Assembly (NCBI GenBank): GCA_030147305.1
Contig: JASLAE010000270.1
Coordinates: forward strand, 1-5,684
From: Cesiribacter sp.
GTDB taxonomy: Bacteria; Bacteroidota; Bacteroidia; Cytophagales; Cyclobacteriaceae
DNA: 5,684 nt
Direction of reading: 5' to 3'
Shown: in pieces, positions 5,445 to 5,684 of the stretch
Layout of the letters: the number at the start of each line of letters is the position of its first letter
How positions within the stretch are numbered: position 1 is the stretch's first letter
Position numbers and translations under genes: made by a program
The notes under the pieces: generated by a model
Told to the model about the DNA's origin: nothing
The model's database searches: none
The model's input: the letters and a program-made list of their open reading frames with translations, nothing else

Positions 5445-5627
5445 ATGATAAGTATGAGTCTGCTGGTATATGGTTTTCAGGATATTGACAACACTAAAAT
5501 CATGCTTGTTGGGATAAGGGCGCCAGGCTGGGAGCACTTACCAGAATTGATGGAATACGCGTACCGGATGGCTTCTGTATTTCTTACTGAAGCTTTAAAA
5601 GAATCATTGGGGAATCGTCGTCGATGA
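5445..5627 (+). CDS. Hypothetical protein of 60 residues
   Basis: An ORF beginning MISMSLLVYGFQDIDNTKIM, with a second in-frame ATG three codons later (5454). The middle part APGWEHLPELMEYAYRMASVF reads like an ordinary globular amphipathic helix, and the protein ends in NRRR. There is no signal peptide; the N-terminal hydrophobic run is too short for a membrane helix. The upstream sequence (aaaataatagtaaat) is A-rich, as in leaders of this phylum. Its last four bases, ATGA, contain the start of the next ORF, which supports translation of both. It is preceded by the 5352-5397 hairpin. I do not recognise the family. It might be the N-terminal part of a larger gene interrupted by a frameshift at the ATGA junction. 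Confidence 0.45.
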   Translation: MISMSLLVYGFQDIDNTKIMLVGIRAPGWEHLPELMEYAYRMASVFLTEALKESLGNRRR

Positions 5628-5684
5628 ACGAATCACTTCATCAACTATCGCTGCTGAAGGTGGAAGAAAGGGAAAAAATTCGTG
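5624..5684 (+). CDS. Start of a further ORF, cut by the window end
   Basis: The ATG at 5624 overlaps the stop of the previous ORF as ATGA, the classical arrangement of translational coupling. Twenty codons are visible, MNESLHQLSLLKVEEREKIR, still open at the last base. The charged, helix-like N-terminus carries no signal peptide. Too little is present to assign a family. Confidence 0.45.
   Translation, partial: MNESLHQLSLLKVEEREKIR

Noticed and set aside
5307..5537. 76-codon minus-strand ORF
   Set aside because: It runs through the hairpin at 5352-5397 and antisense to the ORF at 5445, with tyrosine runs and no recognisable pattern.

Overview
The window looks like ordinary chromosome from a member of the Bacteroidota, most likely a free-living Chitinophagia, Cytophagia or Sphingobacteriia type. 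The reasons are the moderate, AT-leaning base composition, A-rich leaders with little or no Shine-Dalgarno sequence, a lipoprotein signal with a relaxed lipobox, and five proteins whose overall form I associate with that phylum. I see no rRNA, tRNA, CRISPR array, transposase, integrase or phage gene. The taxon is inferred, since no marker gene is present.

Layout. Bases 1-394 hold no convincing gene but several short inverted repeats. Next come three plus-strand genes: a VOC (glyoxalase/bleomycin-resistance fold) protein at 395-766, a four-helix membrane protein of unknown function at 897-1310, and an exported nucleoside-hydrolase-like lipoprotein at 1508-2566 (an upstream ATG at 1478 is less likely). 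The gaps between them (130 and about 200 bases) suggest separate transcription units. Bases 2567-2992 hold no intact gene. They carry protein-like stretches in more than one frame and, at 2911-3027, what looks like the signal-peptide end of a lost lipoprotein gene.

Two minus-strand genes follow. The upstream one (3949-5028) is a secreted Ntn-type linear-amide hydrolase of the choloylglycine hydrolase/penicillin V acylase family, whose catalytic Cys should become the N-terminus once the signal peptide is removed. The downstream one (2993-3850) joins an XRE helix-turn-helix to a five- or six-helix membrane domain. They are 98 bases apart on one strand and could be co-transcribed, but the regulator also has its own candidate operator, two copies of an 8-mer 21 bases apart. 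The hydrolase has a run of 11-bp direct repeats upstream of its start.

Bases 5104-5684 face away from the hydrolase. They hold a possible 55-residue small protein (5182-5349), a strong imperfect hairpin directly after its stop (5352-5397), a 60-codon ORF (5445-5627), and the start of another ORF that overlaps it by ATGA and runs off the window.

No multi-gene novel system is evident. The most useful leads are the tandem 11-bp repeats before the hydrolase, the membrane-tethered XRE protein with its repeated 8-mer, the 5352-5397 hairpin, and the degraded region around 2600-3027.
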